Assembly (NCBI GenBank): GCA_023257035.1 | Contig: JALRDI010000322.1 | Coordinates: 1 to 11,728 of the forward strand | DNA: 11,728 bases | From: Ilumatobacteraceae bacterium | GTDB taxonomy: Bacteria > Actinomycetota > Acidimicrobiia > Acidimicrobiales > Ilumatobacteraceae | Direction: 5' to 3' | In this document: positions 1-6,715 of the stretch, piece by piece | Position numbering within the stretch: position 1 is the stretch's first letter | Layout of the letters: each line of letters begins with the position of its first letter | Notes under the pieces: generated by a model | What the model saw: the letters and a program-made list of their open reading frames with translations, nothing else | What the model was told of the DNA's origin: nothing | Database searches by the model: none | Position numbers and translations under genes: made by a program

Positions 1-57
1 GGGGCGAAGGTGTAAAAACCCAACGCGCCTGCCTCACCCAGCGCGATGCCCTTTGGC

Positions 58-213
58 TTAGGCGCCGCATTCACATTGCTGGCCCAGCCTAGAGTACTCG
101 TCGACTCGATGAATGGGGTCGTGAGTTCTAAGCGATTCGTACCAGGGATACGGATCAGAGCGAAACTCTGGATGAAGCGGATCCCAGATCGGTGCTGGGG
201 TCTCAGCTGTCAC
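58..213 (-). pseudogene. Cytochrome P450 N-terminal fragment, frame closed early
   Basis: The reading frame from a GTG at 213 gives about 51 residues that open with AETPAPIWDPLHPEF and continue RSDPYPWYESLRTHDPIHR. This closely matches the N-terminus of bacterial P450 monooxygenases (DP..P.F..DPYP.Y..LR..DPVHR). After HR the frame continues with unrelated-looking residues to a TAA at 58-60, so the roughly 400-residue enzyme, including the haem Cys loop, is not encoded in this frame. The GTG overlaps the SDR stop as GTGA and has GGAGAG just upstream, so the pair looks translationally coupled. Another minus frame is open from the SDR stop to the window edge, but I see no clear P450 continuation in it. 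Either the gene is truncated or frameshifted, or there is an assembly or indel error near the contig end. P450 identity is fairly sure; pseudogene status is inference. Confidence 0.6.
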
Positions 214-1007
214 TGCTCTCCAGAAATATGGGGTGGAATGAGCGGACGAATCTGATTCCACTCGTACTGTTCATCTTCGTATCCACCCCACACAACCCAT
301 TGAGCGCCGTTGTTGCGCAGCTCAATCGCTCGCATCATGGTGTCAGCAACTTGCTCTGCAGTGAGCAATTCAACCCCAAGCGACTTGAGGTTTGTTTTTG
401 ATTCATCGGTGAGAATCGCGGTGTCTGCAAATCCGGGACATATTGCACTGATATGGATATCGAGTGGTTCGATGTGTTGGTCCACGGCTGCTGCAAGCGA
501 GCGAACGAATCCAACCACGGCATGCTTGGTAAGTCCGTACACCGGATCGGGAGCGATCGGCACAAGGCCTGCAACCGATGCCGTCACGATGATGTCGCCG
601 AAGCCGGTCGTCGTCATGTGTTCGAGTACCGCCTGGGTGCCGAACACCACGCCGTCAATATTGGCTGAGAGCACGGTCCGGTAACGCTCGGTATCAAGCC
701 CAAGTACCGGAAGAGCGCCTTCTGGACGAATGTGGTGGGTGGCAACCCCGGCATTTAAGAGCGCAAGATCAAACGGTCCCGAATCAGCAATGAGCGCGGC
801 CCATGCTCCTGCATCGCCTACGTCGAGCCGTCTCGTTTCGAGGTGATCTGAGTTGGTTTCAGTGGCGAGTTCAGCAAGGCCATCGTCGTTGACGTCGGTT
901 GCGACAACCGTTGCGCCACTGTTGAGCAACTTCAAGGTAATCGCTCTTCCGAATCCGCTTGCGGCTCCGGTAACAACCGCTCGGCGGCCTCTTACATCAA
1001 TGCTCAT
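210..1007 (-). CDS. Short-chain dehydrogenase/reductase (SDR), NAD-type
   Basis: This 265-residue protein has classical SDR length and layout. The Rossmann glycine motif TGAASGFG is at residues 13-20. An acidic residue ends the second strand (ATDVN, Asp38), which favours NAD(H) over NADP(H). Further motifs are LNAG at 84-87, the structural Asn in SANIDG (Asn116), catalytic Ser144 (VTASVAG) and the YxxxK pair Tyr157/Lys161, followed by PGF at 191-193. It is expected to be a soluble cytosolic oxidoreductase acting on an alcohol or ketone; the substrate cannot be read from sequence. The ATG at 1007 is the only start that fits the Rossmann N-terminus; GGGAG lies 13 nt upstream, rather far. Its stop overlaps the start of a P450 fragment, so the pair probably formed an oxidation module for a lipid, terpenoid or steroid-like substrate (inference). 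Confidence 0.93.
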   Translation of the reverse strand: MSIDVRGRRAVVTGAASGFGRAITLKLLNSGATVVATDVNDDGLAELATETNSDHLETRRLDVGDAGAWAALIADSGPFDLALLNAGVATHHIRPEGALPVLGLDTERYRTVLSANIDGVVFGTQAVLEHMTTTGFGDIIVTASVAGLVPIAPDPVYGLTKHAVVGFVRSLAAAVDQHIEPLDIHISAICPGFADTAILTDESKTNLKSLGVELLTAEQVADTMMRAIELRNNGAQWVVWGGYEDEQYEWNQIRPLIPPHISGEQ

Positions 1008-1091
1008 GCGAATCTGTTTTCTCCCAAGTCGGGGCGCTCCAATGCGTGGAACACCTGGGCCATTCTCGCCATAACGCTGCAGTCATGCTGA

Positions 1092-1101
1092 CTTATACCC
1101 A
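1092..1101 (-). promoter_or_regulatory. Candidate -10 element for the SDR/P450 transcript
   Basis: Read on the minus strand, the aminotransferase-SDR gap (1008-1127) contains TGGGTATAAG, an extended TGN plus TATAAG box close to consensus. It would start transcription near 1085, giving a leader of about 80 nt. No good -35 hexamer is visible at 16-18 nt. The rest of the gap shows no clear terminator or small gene. Confidence 0.3.
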
Positions 1102-1127
1102 TTGTTTGCACCTAACAGGGTGTTGCC

Positions 1128-2354
1128 TTAGTTTGCGCCGAGCGAGGTCAGTACTGATGACATTGCATCGACCACCCGGTCAATCTGATCGTCTGTCGTC
1201 ACGAGCGGCGGGCAGAAGGTGCACGAGTGGTCTGCGATCGCACGCACGATGACGCCCTCTTTGAGAAGGTTGTCACGAACCTCCATTGCATTGATGTCCG
1301 GACGCATTCCCGCAGCCCAGACCGCCCCCGCGCCACGAACTTGTGCGATTTGACCGTCTGCTTCCATGGCTCGAAGTCCGGCGGAGAGCCGTTCACCGAT
1401 TCGGTTCGCATGCGACAAGAGATCTTCGCGTTCGATGATGTCGAGATTGACCATTCCGGCCGCTGCAACAGATGCGTGACCTGAGTATGTGTATCCGGTC
1501 TTGAGCACATAGTTGGGATCAGACTCAAGAGGGCCGATTACCGCTGGGCCGACGATGACTCCGCCGAGCGGTTGGTAGCCCGAGGTCACTGCCTTTGCGA
1601 AGGTGATGATGTCGGGGGTGACGCCGTAATGGATTGATCCGAACCATTCACCGAGTCGCCCAAATCCGGTGATCACCTCATCGAAAATAAGGAGAGCTCC
1701 GTGCTGATCACAGAGTTTGCGAAGAGATTGCAAGTACCCCTCTTCTGCAGGCCACACACCGCCGGCACCCTGGACAGGTTCTGAGAGCACTGCAGCAATC
1801 TCGTTTGAGCGTTCGGACATGAGGGTCGCGAGAGCCTCAATGTCATCACTGGGTACCTGAACGACTTCAGGAACCAGCGGACCCCACCCTTCCTTGTTCG
1901 GGGGAAGGCCTTGGGCAGTTGTTCCTCCGTAGTTCGTCCCGTGGTAACCGCGCATTCTTGAAATGATGAGCGTGCGCTCAGGGTGACCTGCTTGCACATG
2001 GGTAAGGCGAGCGAGTTTCATTGCGGTGTCAATTGACTCAGAGCCTGATCCGCATAAGAAGACCCGAGCGTTCTCGATCGGGCTCAGGTCTGCTACTCGT
2101 TCGGCGATTGCGTCAGCCATGGGATTTGTAAATGGGTCGAAGCACGAGTACGTCTCAAGTTGAGCCATCTGAGCGGCAACCGCGTCAGCGATTTCTGTCC
2201 GGCCATGGCCGACATTGCAATACCAGAGGCTTGCCATTGCGTCGATGTATTCATTGCCGTCGCGGTCCCACAGCAGAGACCCTTCTCCGCGCACTAATTC
2301 AATAAATGATTCCCGAGCCGGTCTGGCGAAGGGGTGTAAGAACGCTCCAGTCAT
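1128..2354 (-). CDS. Class III PLP-dependent aminotransferase
   Basis: From the ATG at 2354 the protein is 408 residues and begins MTGAFLHPFARPARESF, the usual N-terminus for this group. Features in order are MASLWYCNVGHG (40-51), the phosphate-binding GSGSESIDTAMKLAR (102-116), RGYHG (135-139), the cofactor Asp225 in IFDEVITGFGR, the Schiff-base Lys254 in TFAKAVTSGY, and TYSGHA (289-294). The fold-type I enzyme should transfer an omega-amino group (polyamine, taurine, beta-alanine or similar) to pyruvate or 2-oxoglutarate in the cytosol; the exact substrate is unknown. An in-frame extension to 2513 exists but would overlap the divergent amidohydrolase start. No Shine-Dalgarno precedes 2354, but TACGGT at 2362-2367 sits where a -10 box would give a leaderless mRNA. 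ATG 2429 is the main alternative start. Confidence 0.92.
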   Translation of the reverse strand: MTGAFLHPFARPARESFIELVRGEGSLLWDRDGNEYIDAMASLWYCNVGHGRTEIADAVAAQMAQLETYSCFDPFTNPMADAIAERVADLSPIENARVFLCGSGSESIDTAMKLARLTHVQAGHPERTLIISRMRGYHGTNYGGTTAQGLPPNKEGWGPLVPEVVQVPSDDIEALATLMSERSNEIAAVLSEPVQGAGGVWPAEEGYLQSLRKLCDQHGALLIFDEVITGFGRLGEWFGSIHYGVTPDIITFAKAVTSGYQPLGGVIVGPAVIGPLESDPNYVLKTGYTYSGHASVAAAGMVNLDIIEREDLLSHANRIGERLSAGLRAMEADGQIAQVRGAGAVWAAGMRPDINAMEVRDNLLKEGVIVRAIADHSCTFCPPLVTTDDQIDRVVDAMSSVLTSLGAN

Positions 2355-2432
2355 GAGGTGAACCGTAGTCGCGTCGGCGGTGAGGAATACCACGGCACGT
2401 GGGTCGGCGAGGTGATCGGTCAGAATCATGGA
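2355..2432. promoter_or_regulatory. Divergent intergenic region, aminotransferase/amidohydrolase
   Basis: About 78 nt separate the preferred starts of two head-to-head genes, so both promoters must lie here or inside the coding ends. On the minus strand TACGGT (2362-2367) is a plausible -10 box for leaderless transcription of the aminotransferase. A CACGTG palindrome sits near 2396-2401. No strong Shine-Dalgarno is visible for either gene. Shared regulation of the two genes is an inference from layout. Confidence 0.4.
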
Positions 2433-3461
2433 ATGACGTTCCGCGCGACTGATGATCGACTGGTGGTCGTATCCACTGAAGGATGTGACGCGCACGATGT
2501 GCCAAACCGACACCCTGAAGCGCCTGGACGGTTGATCAGCGCCGCAGCTGGGGTTCGAGCATCAGTTCCATCTGAACGAATGAGGGCAGTTGAACCCCCT
2601 CGTGCATCAGTCGACGACCTTGCCGAGGCGCATAATCGTGAGTACCTCGAAATGTTGGTTGCGGATGCGGAGGCAGGGGGTAGCCAACTCGACGCCGACA
2701 CGTATACGGCGCGCGGCTCGTTTGAAACTGCTCGGCGAGCCGCAGGAGCAGTACTCGCTGCGGTCGACGAAGTCGATTCGGGAAGGGCGCAGCGTGCATT
2801 CGCGCTTGTTCGTCCTCCTGGCCATCACGCGCTCGCCAATCGAGCGATGGGATTCTGTCTCGTCAATAACGTCGCAGTTGCTGCCGCTCGACTGCGGAAC
2901 AACGGTGAACGCGTCGTCATTATCGACTGGGACGTTCACCATGGAAACGGCACTCAAGACATTTTTTATGACGATCCGAACGTGATGTACATCTCGACTC
3001 ACCAGGCACCGCACTACCCGGGCACGGGCGCCGTGCACGAAACCGGAAACGGCAACGCCAAAGGTGCGAACGTCAACATTCCTCTTCGATCAGGTTCAGC
3101 TGGCGACATGATGCGAGCCGCCTTTGATGATGTCGTTCTCCCGGCGGTCACAGATTTTGCGCCGTCGAGGGTGCTGCTGTCGGCCGGTTTCGATGCGCAT
3201 CGCGACGACCCGCTGGCAGACCTCCAACTGACGTCAGGTGATTATGTCGACCTCACCCGTCGGGTTCTGTCTGTATGCCCAGATGGTGAACTTGTTGCGG
3301 TCCTTGAAGGGGGATACAACTTTCAGGCGCTGGCGCGATCGGCAGGTGCCGTCGCCGCGGTGCTCGCAGGGGTTGACCCATCGCTCGACGAAGGTGAAGA
3401 CGTCACGGCCGGAGATGTCGATACGTCGGTCATCGATGCAGCAATAAAGGAGCGGTCGTGA
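2433..3461 (+). CDS. Histone deacetylase-like Zn amidohydrolase
   Basis: From ATG 2433 the product has 342 residues and one arginase/deacetylase-fold domain. Visible motifs are NRHPEAPGRL (25-34), RPPGHHA (127-133, with the charge-relay His131/His132), GFCLVNNVA (140-148), DWDVHHGNGT (165-174, Zn ligands Asp167 and His169), SAGFDAH (250-256, Zn ligand Asp254) and LEGGY with the transition-state Tyr295. All catalytic residues are present. Bacterial members deacylate small molecules such as acetylpolyamines, or sometimes acetyl-lysine proteins; without histones in the host, a metabolite is the likelier substrate. A GTG at 2358 would lengthen the protein into the neighbouring aminotransferase's promoter region and adds no family-like sequence. 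Its end overlaps the NUDIX gene by GTGA. The C-terminal 25 residues are acidic and outside the core. Confidence 0.92.
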   Translation: MTFRATDDRLVVVSTEGCDAHDVPNRHPEAPGRLISAAAGVRASVPSERMRAVEPPRASVDDLAEAHNREYLEMLVADAEAGGSQLDADTYTARGSFETARRAAGAVLAAVDEVDSGRAQRAFALVRPPGHHALANRAMGFCLVNNVAVAAARLRNNGERVVIIDWDVHHGNGTQDIFYDDPNVMYISTHQAPHYPGTGAVHETGNGNAKGANVNIPLRSGSAGDMMRAAFDDVVLPAVTDFAPSRVLLSAGFDAHRDDPLADLQLTSGDYVDLTRRVLSVCPDGELVAVLEGGYNFQALARSAGAVAAVLAGVDPSLDEGEDVTAGDVDTSVIDAAIKERS

Positions 3462-3937
3462 GCGATTCGTATCGTCGGAGTGGCGACGGATTTATGAGAT
3501 GTTCTGACGGCCACGTTCGATGGGGCATTTTCGGTGCAGCTGGTGTTGTCTTCGTCTGTGACAGCGAGGAAGGCCGTCTTGCGATGGTGCAGCGGCGATC
3601 GGCATTCGCGCACGAGGGTGGCACATGGTCCTGTGCTGGAGGGGCTCTTGATGAAGGTGAGTCCCCGTTGGAAGGTGGACTCCGTGAAGCCTCGGAAGAA
3701 GTCGGTGCGGTGCCAGAGCAGATCGTGGTACTCGGTGAAGTGGTGTTTGCCCCTGCAACTGATTGGGCGTACACGACGTTTGTTGTTCATGTTCCTGAAC
3801 CGTTCGGCGCGTCGATCAATTTCGAAACTGATGATGTTGCGTGGCTTCCTCTCGAAGATGTTGAGCGATTGCCGCTGCACGCCGGTTTCGCAGCTGCGTG
3901 GCCCGAGTTGAAAGATATCGCGGTGCAAGAGCGGTGA
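3458..3937 (+). CDS. NUDIX hydrolase
   Basis: This 159-residue protein is a single Nudix domain. The box is complete: Gly62, Glu68, then REASEEVG at 76-83 with the metal-binding glutamates Glu77, Glu80 and Glu81. The strand GAAGVVFVC precedes it, as in MutT-like enzymes. It hydrolyses a nucleoside-diphosphate-linked compound (damaged dNTP, dinucleoside polyphosphate, NDP-sugar or similar); the substrate is not predictable here. The GTG start overlaps the amidohydrolase stop as GTGA and is served by AAGGAG 7 nt upstream, a clear case of translational coupling. The PfkB kinase follows 3 nt after its stop, so the three genes form one transcription unit. A housekeeping role is as likely as one tied to its neighbours. 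Confidence 0.92.
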   Translation: MSDSYRRSGDGFMRCSDGHVRWGIFGAAGVVFVCDSEEGRLAMVQRRSAFAHEGGTWSCAGGALDEGESPLEGGLREASEEVGAVPEQIVVLGEVVFAPATDWAYTTFVVHVPEPFGASINFETDDVAWLPLEDVERLPLHAGFAAAWPELKDIAVQER

Positions 3938-3940
3938 GAG

Positions 3941-4912
3941 GTGCGGTCGTCAGCGGCCTCGGTTACCGTACGTTCGGTGGAATCTTCATCGTTGTGTGTT
4001 CTCGGTGACTACGCCTGGGACGTCCTGATTCGGACGAATTCAGAATTGTTGCGCGGGGGAGACACCTTTGGTGAAGTCGTGTTGTTGCCAGGGGGAAGTG
4101 CCGCAAATGTCGCGGTGTGGGCGGCGCGTGCCGGAACCGCAGTCACATTTGTGGGAAAGATTGGTCGCGACCAAATGGGCATGCTTGCCCGCGAGGAACT
4201 CGTTCGTGAACGAGTTGACCATCGACTGATCGAAACCGATGCGCACGTGACGGGTTCGGTTGCAGTCTTCGTTGATCACACCGGCGAACGGTCGATGGTG
4301 TCAGGTCATGGTGCAGACTTTTATTTACTGCCCTCAGAGCTTCCTCGTCCGTCAATTGCCGGATCTTCGCACCTGCATCTCACCGCTTGGTCCTTCTTCA
4401 CCGATCCACCCCGATCCGCAGCTCGTGAAGCGGCACGAATCGCAAAAAGTTCTGGCGCAACAATCAGTTTTGACCCGGGGTCGTTCCAAATGATCGGAGA
4501 TATGGGAGTTGACGTATTTCTTGAGGTATCGACAGATATCGGTGTTGACGTCTTCCTCCCGAACAAAGAAGAAGCAGCGGTCTTGACGGGGTCGTCAGAA
4601 CCTGAAGTCGCGGCTAAGCGGCTGTCAAATCTGTTCGACGGCGCGCTCATCGTGATGAAACTCGATGCAGATGGTGCGCTCGTTTGCGAGAACGGCTCGA
4701 TGCATCGTGTCCCACCAAGTTCGAACCGTCTGGTCGATGCAACTGGTGCAGGAGACTCGTTTGCAGGGGCGTTCTTATCGAAGTGGTTGAAGGGAGCCAA
4801 TTCTATAGATGCGGCTGCTTTCGCTGTGGGAGTCGCCGAGTGGGTGATCGAGCACCCAGGCGCCCGCCCTGCGCCAGACGCTGCTCTGCTTGCGGTCTTG
4901 GCTCGCCACTAA
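3941..4912 (+). CDS. PfkB-family carbohydrate kinase
   Basis: The 323-residue product belongs to the ribokinase fold. It shows the N-terminal strand VLGDYAWDV (20-28), the sugar-binding signature GGSAANVAVWAARAG (51-65), GKIGRDQMG (72-80), the Mg-binding NxxE element in LPNKEEA (Asn208, Glu211), and the C-terminal signature DATGAGDSFAGAF (266-278) with catalytic base Asp272 and the anion hole GAG. It should phosphorylate a sugar or sugar acid (ribose, fructose or 2-keto-3-deoxygluconate are family options) with ATP. GTG 3941 gives some 15 extra N-terminal residues; GTG 3977 is an in-frame alternative closer to the fold and may be the true start. It is the last gene of the amidohydrolase-NUDIX-kinase unit. 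No clear terminator follows. Confidence 0.92.
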   Translation: MRSSAASVTVRSVESSSLCVLGDYAWDVLIRTNSELLRGGDTFGEVVLLPGGSAANVAVWAARAGTAVTFVGKIGRDQMGMLAREELVRERVDHRLIETDAHVTGSVAVFVDHTGERSMVSGHGADFYLLPSELPRPSIAGSSHLHLTAWSFFTDPPRSAAREAARIAKSSGATISFDPGSFQMIGDMGVDVFLEVSTDIGVDVFLPNKEEAAVLTGSSEPEVAAKRLSNLFDGALIVMKLDADGALVCENGSMHRVPPSSNRLVDATGAGDSFAGAFLSKWLKGANSIDAAAFAVGVAEWVIEHPGARPAPDAALLAVLARH

Positions 4913-4983
4913 GTTCATCGACGCCTTTGGTGTTGCGAACGAACCCCGCCCAAATGCGCTCGCAAATGTTTGCAAATCAAGTT

Positions 4984-5015
4984 CATTTGTGAAAAAGTGT
5001 TCGTGTTCACAAATG
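4984..5015. promoter_or_regulatory. Perfect 10-bp inverted repeat upstream of rhodopsin
   Basis: CATTTGTGAA (4984-4993) and TTCACAAATG (5006-5015) are exact reverse complements separated by 12 nt. The dyad ends 6 nt before the AGGAGG that drives rhodopsin translation. Related CAAAT-type words recur just upstream (GCAAATG, TTTGCAAATC at 4962-4979), and TTCA-TTTG-TGAA is a nested smaller dyad. It could be an operator or a 5'-UTR hairpin. The arms are too far apart for a classical CRP or FNR site. TTGTGA with CAAATG at 16-17 nt is a weak promoter match. The surrounding 4913-5032 gap holds no other gene. Confidence 0.5.
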
Positions 5016-5021
5016 CCCTAT

Positions 5022-5027
5022 AGGAGG
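5022..5027 (+). promoter_or_regulatory. Strong Shine-Dalgarno of the rhodopsin gene
   Basis: AGGAGG lies 5 nt before the ATG at 5033, preceded by TAT. It is the best ribosome binding site in the window ahead of an identified gene and fixes the rhodopsin start. Most neighbouring genes have weak or no such site. Confidence 0.85.
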
Positions 5028-5032
5028 TCAAA

Positions 5033-5743
5033 ATGAACGAAGTCATGTTGTCTGGTGACAATTACACTCTTGTCTACAACGCACTTTCATTCGGCACCGC
5101 AGTAATGTTCGGTGCCTTCGTCTATTTCCTCACGCAGATCAATAGCGTGAATAAGGCCTATCGATCGGGAGTCGCCGTCTCGGCTGTCGTCGTCGGAATT
5201 GCCGGCTACCACTACTACCGGATGTGGTCTGGCTTCGCTGATTACGAGATGAATGAGGGTTACCGCTATGCCGATTGGTTGATTACGGTTCCGCTGCTCG
5301 TGATCGAACTACTCATTGTCCTTGGAGTCTCAAATGAGATTCGTAAAGGGCTGATGTGGAAGCTCGTTCCTGCCACCGTTCTGATGATCGGGCTTGGGTA
5401 CCCAGGCGAAGTGTCGACTGACAACGGTACAAAGTGGTTGTGGTGGGTTCTCGCCATGATTCCATTCGTCTACATCCTCTGGGTGCTCTACGGACAACTC
5501 CAAGCAGCATCGAGTCGAGAGACCGGCGCGGTAGCAGGTGCGATTAAGAAGGCAACTGCGGTTCTATTGGTGACTTGGTGTGTGTACCCGATTGCGTACC
5601 TCTTCCCAGTCTTCGACGCGACTTCTGAGGGGCTTGAGGTTCTGCGCCAAGTTGGCTACACGTTCGCGGACATTACGGCGAAAGCGCTGTACGGTCTAAT
5701 GATCCTTGGCATTGCCAAGGCCCGTTCAGCGAACGAGTCGTAA
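5033..5743 (+). CDS. Light-driven proton-pump rhodopsin (type 1)
   Basis: This 236-residue seven-helix membrane protein covalently binds retinal and should export protons in light. Helix C carries RYADWLITVPLLVIEL: Asp81 (Schiff-base counterion), Thr85 and Glu92 (proton donor) are the DTE motif of proteorhodopsin-type outward pumps. Leu89 is at the spectral-tuning site (proteorhodopsin 105), predicting green absorption. His60 matches the conserved proteorhodopsin His75. Helix G has FADITAK with Asp213 and the retinal Lys217. Trp137-Trp138 in helix E align with the Trp pair of bacteriorhodopsin; carotenoid-antenna rhodopsins carry Gly at the second position, so the retinal fenestration looks closed. 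The gene stands alone, with its own strong Shine-Dalgarno, upstream dyad and terminator. No retinal or carotenoid synthesis gene is in the window, so chromophore supply must come from elsewhere. Confidence 0.97.
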   Translation: MNEVMLSGDNYTLVYNALSFGTAVMFGAFVYFLTQINSVNKAYRSGVAVSAVVVGIAGYHYYRMWSGFADYEMNEGYRYADWLITVPLLVIELLIVLGVSNEIRKGLMWKLVPATVLMIGLGYPGEVSTDNGTKWLWWVLAMIPFVYILWVLYGQLQAASSRETGAVAGAIKKATAVLLVTWCVYPIAYLFPVFDATSEGLEVLRQVGYTFADITAKALYGLMILGIAKARSANES

Positions 5744-5780
5744 ATCGTTTATCACTCCTGCGACAGGGGTGACGAATGAC

Positions 5781-5811
5781 AAAGAGCCCGGGCTTACGCC
5801 CGGGCTCTTTT
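5781..5811. terminator. Bidirectional intrinsic terminator (rhodopsin / tRNA-Gly)
   Basis: AAAGAGCCCGGGC (5781-5793) pairs perfectly with GCCCGGGCTCTTT (5798-5810) around a TTAC tetraloop, giving a 13-bp GC-rich stem with T-rich ends on both strands. It lies 37 nt after the rhodopsin stop and just past the 3' end of the opposing tRNA-Gly, so it can stop transcription from both sides. Confidence 0.93.
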
Positions 5812-5814
5812 CGT

Positions 5815-5889
5815 TGGAGCGGGTGACGGGAATCGAACCCGTATCATCAGCTTGGAAGGCTGAGGTTCTAGCCGTTGAACTACACCCGC
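5815..5889 (-). tRNA. tRNA-Gly(TCC)
   Basis: The minus strand folds into a full cloverleaf: acceptor GCGGGTG/CACCCGC, D-stem GTTC/GAAC, anticodon stem TCAGC/GCTGA with loop CTTCCAA (anticodon TCC), and T-arm ACGGG-TTCGATT-CCCGT. The discriminator is T, and CCA is encoded (5815-5817). It reads GGA/GGG-type glycine codons. A 13-bp terminator follows directly. Confidence 0.97.
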
Positions 5890-5926
5890 GGCGATGTAAA
5901 GACTATCCGCCTCACTTCGTGGAACC

Positions 5927-5939
5927 GCACCAATGGTGC
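5927..5939. repeat. Short palindrome between tRNA-Gly and hydrolase
   Basis: GCACCAATGGTGC is a perfect 6-bp inverted repeat around one central base, in the 84-nt gap between the divergent tRNA-Gly and alpha/beta hydrolase genes. It could be an operator half-way between the two promoters, but such a short dyad may be chance. Confidence 0.3.
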
Positions 5940-5973
5940 TTTCTCGGTGTGACCGACGTGAGAGACTTTGCCC

Positions 5974-6684
5974 ATGGCACGTTTTGTTGTTGCACATGGC
6001 GCTTGGTCAGCCGGCTGGGCGTGGAAAAAGATGCATCCAGTCATGGCAGAGGCTGGACACGAGTTGTTTACCCCAACATGGACGGGAATCGGCGAGCGAC
6101 GCCATCTTGCGAGCGAGCAGGTCAACTTGTCGATGCATATCGCCGATCTTGAACAACATATGGAGACTGAAGACCACTCTGATGTTGTTCTTCTCGCACA
6201 TAGTTACGGAGGGATGGTTGCAACTGGTGCAATGGCAGCCATCGGTTATCGCGTTCGGCAGATCATCTACTTGGATGCCGTAGTTCCTGAGCGAGGCGAG
6301 TCAATGCTTGACACTGCCGACCAGGCCGTGCGAGACGCGCTGATGCAGCGTGTAGCTGAAACTGGTTCGACCCCGTGGCTCGTCCCATCGAACCCAATGC
6401 CGCCAGATACCTCGGAGCAAGATCTCAAGTGGATTGCGTCGCGCCGTGTGGAACAGCCACTCGCGACCTTCACCGAGCCGTGTCCATTTGGTGCATCAGA
6501 AATTCGTGTTCCTAAGGCATATATCTATTGTTTGAGAATCGGTCCCGGTGACATGTTTGGCCGTTTTGCGGCACACGCGAATTCGGCTGACGATTGGGTC
6601 TACCGCGAGATTGATGCAAGTCATAGTCCAAACATCACGGCTCCGATGGAGTTGCTTGACATTCTCGAGGAGTTGCTCGTTTGA
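5974..6684 (+). CDS. Alpha/beta-fold hydrolase (esterase-like)
   Basis: From ATG 5974 the protein is 236 residues, typical for the small alpha/beta hydrolases related to bacterial EstC-type esterases and plant methylesterases. The N-terminal strand with oxyanion loop FVVAHGAWSAGWAW (4-17) is characteristic. The nucleophile elbow is AHSYGG with Ser77, and the catalytic His217 lies in DASHSPN. The acid is probably in the CLRIGPGD segment (Asp193), less certain. It has no signal peptide or membrane segment and should be cytosolic, cleaving a small ester or related bond. TTG 5968 would add two residues and lies closer to the GAGAG upstream; ATG matches the family N-terminus. The gene stands alone on the plus strand. 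Confidence 0.88.
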   Translation: MARFVVAHGAWSAGWAWKKMHPVMAEAGHELFTPTWTGIGERRHLASEQVNLSMHIADLEQHMETEDHSDVVLLAHSYGGMVATGAMAAIGYRVRQIIYLDAVVPERGESMLDTADQAVRDALMQRVAETGSTPWLVPSNPMPPDTSEQDLKWIASRRVEQPLATFTEPCPFGASEIRVPKAYIYCLRIGPGDMFGRFAAHANSADDWVYREIDASHSPNITAPMELLDILEELLV

Positions 6685-6715
6685 GACGTGCTCCCCGTAA
6701 CCGAGAGTCGCTTCG

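Noticed and set aside
2355..2513. N-terminal extension of the aminotransferase to 2513
   Set aside because: The added residues do not resemble the family and would overlap the divergent amidohydrolase gene, while ATG 2354 gives the usual N-terminus.
3323..3928. 201-codon minus-strand frame opposite the NUDIX gene
   Set aside because: It is a shadow of the amidohydrolase and NUDIX coding frames with low-complexity Ser/Thr/Arg translation.
4501..4566. Repeated GVDVFL in the PfkB kinase, looking like a 36-nt tandem duplication
   Set aside because: The two copies differ at several bases and the segment length fits the normal family spacing before the NxxE motif, so it is probably coincidence.
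4913..4941. Possible terminator after the PfkB gene (ACGCC/GGTGT stem with GTTC/GAAC outside)
   Set aside because: The stem is short, includes a wobble pair and has no T-tract.
4987..5012. CRP/FNR-type site in the rhodopsin upstream dyad
   Set aside because: TGTGA and TCACA are too far apart for the 6-nt spacing of that family.
5706..6152. Open frame across the terminator, tRNA-Gly and hydrolase start
   Set aside because: It runs antisense through a tRNA and across a terminator, and its translation has no family features.
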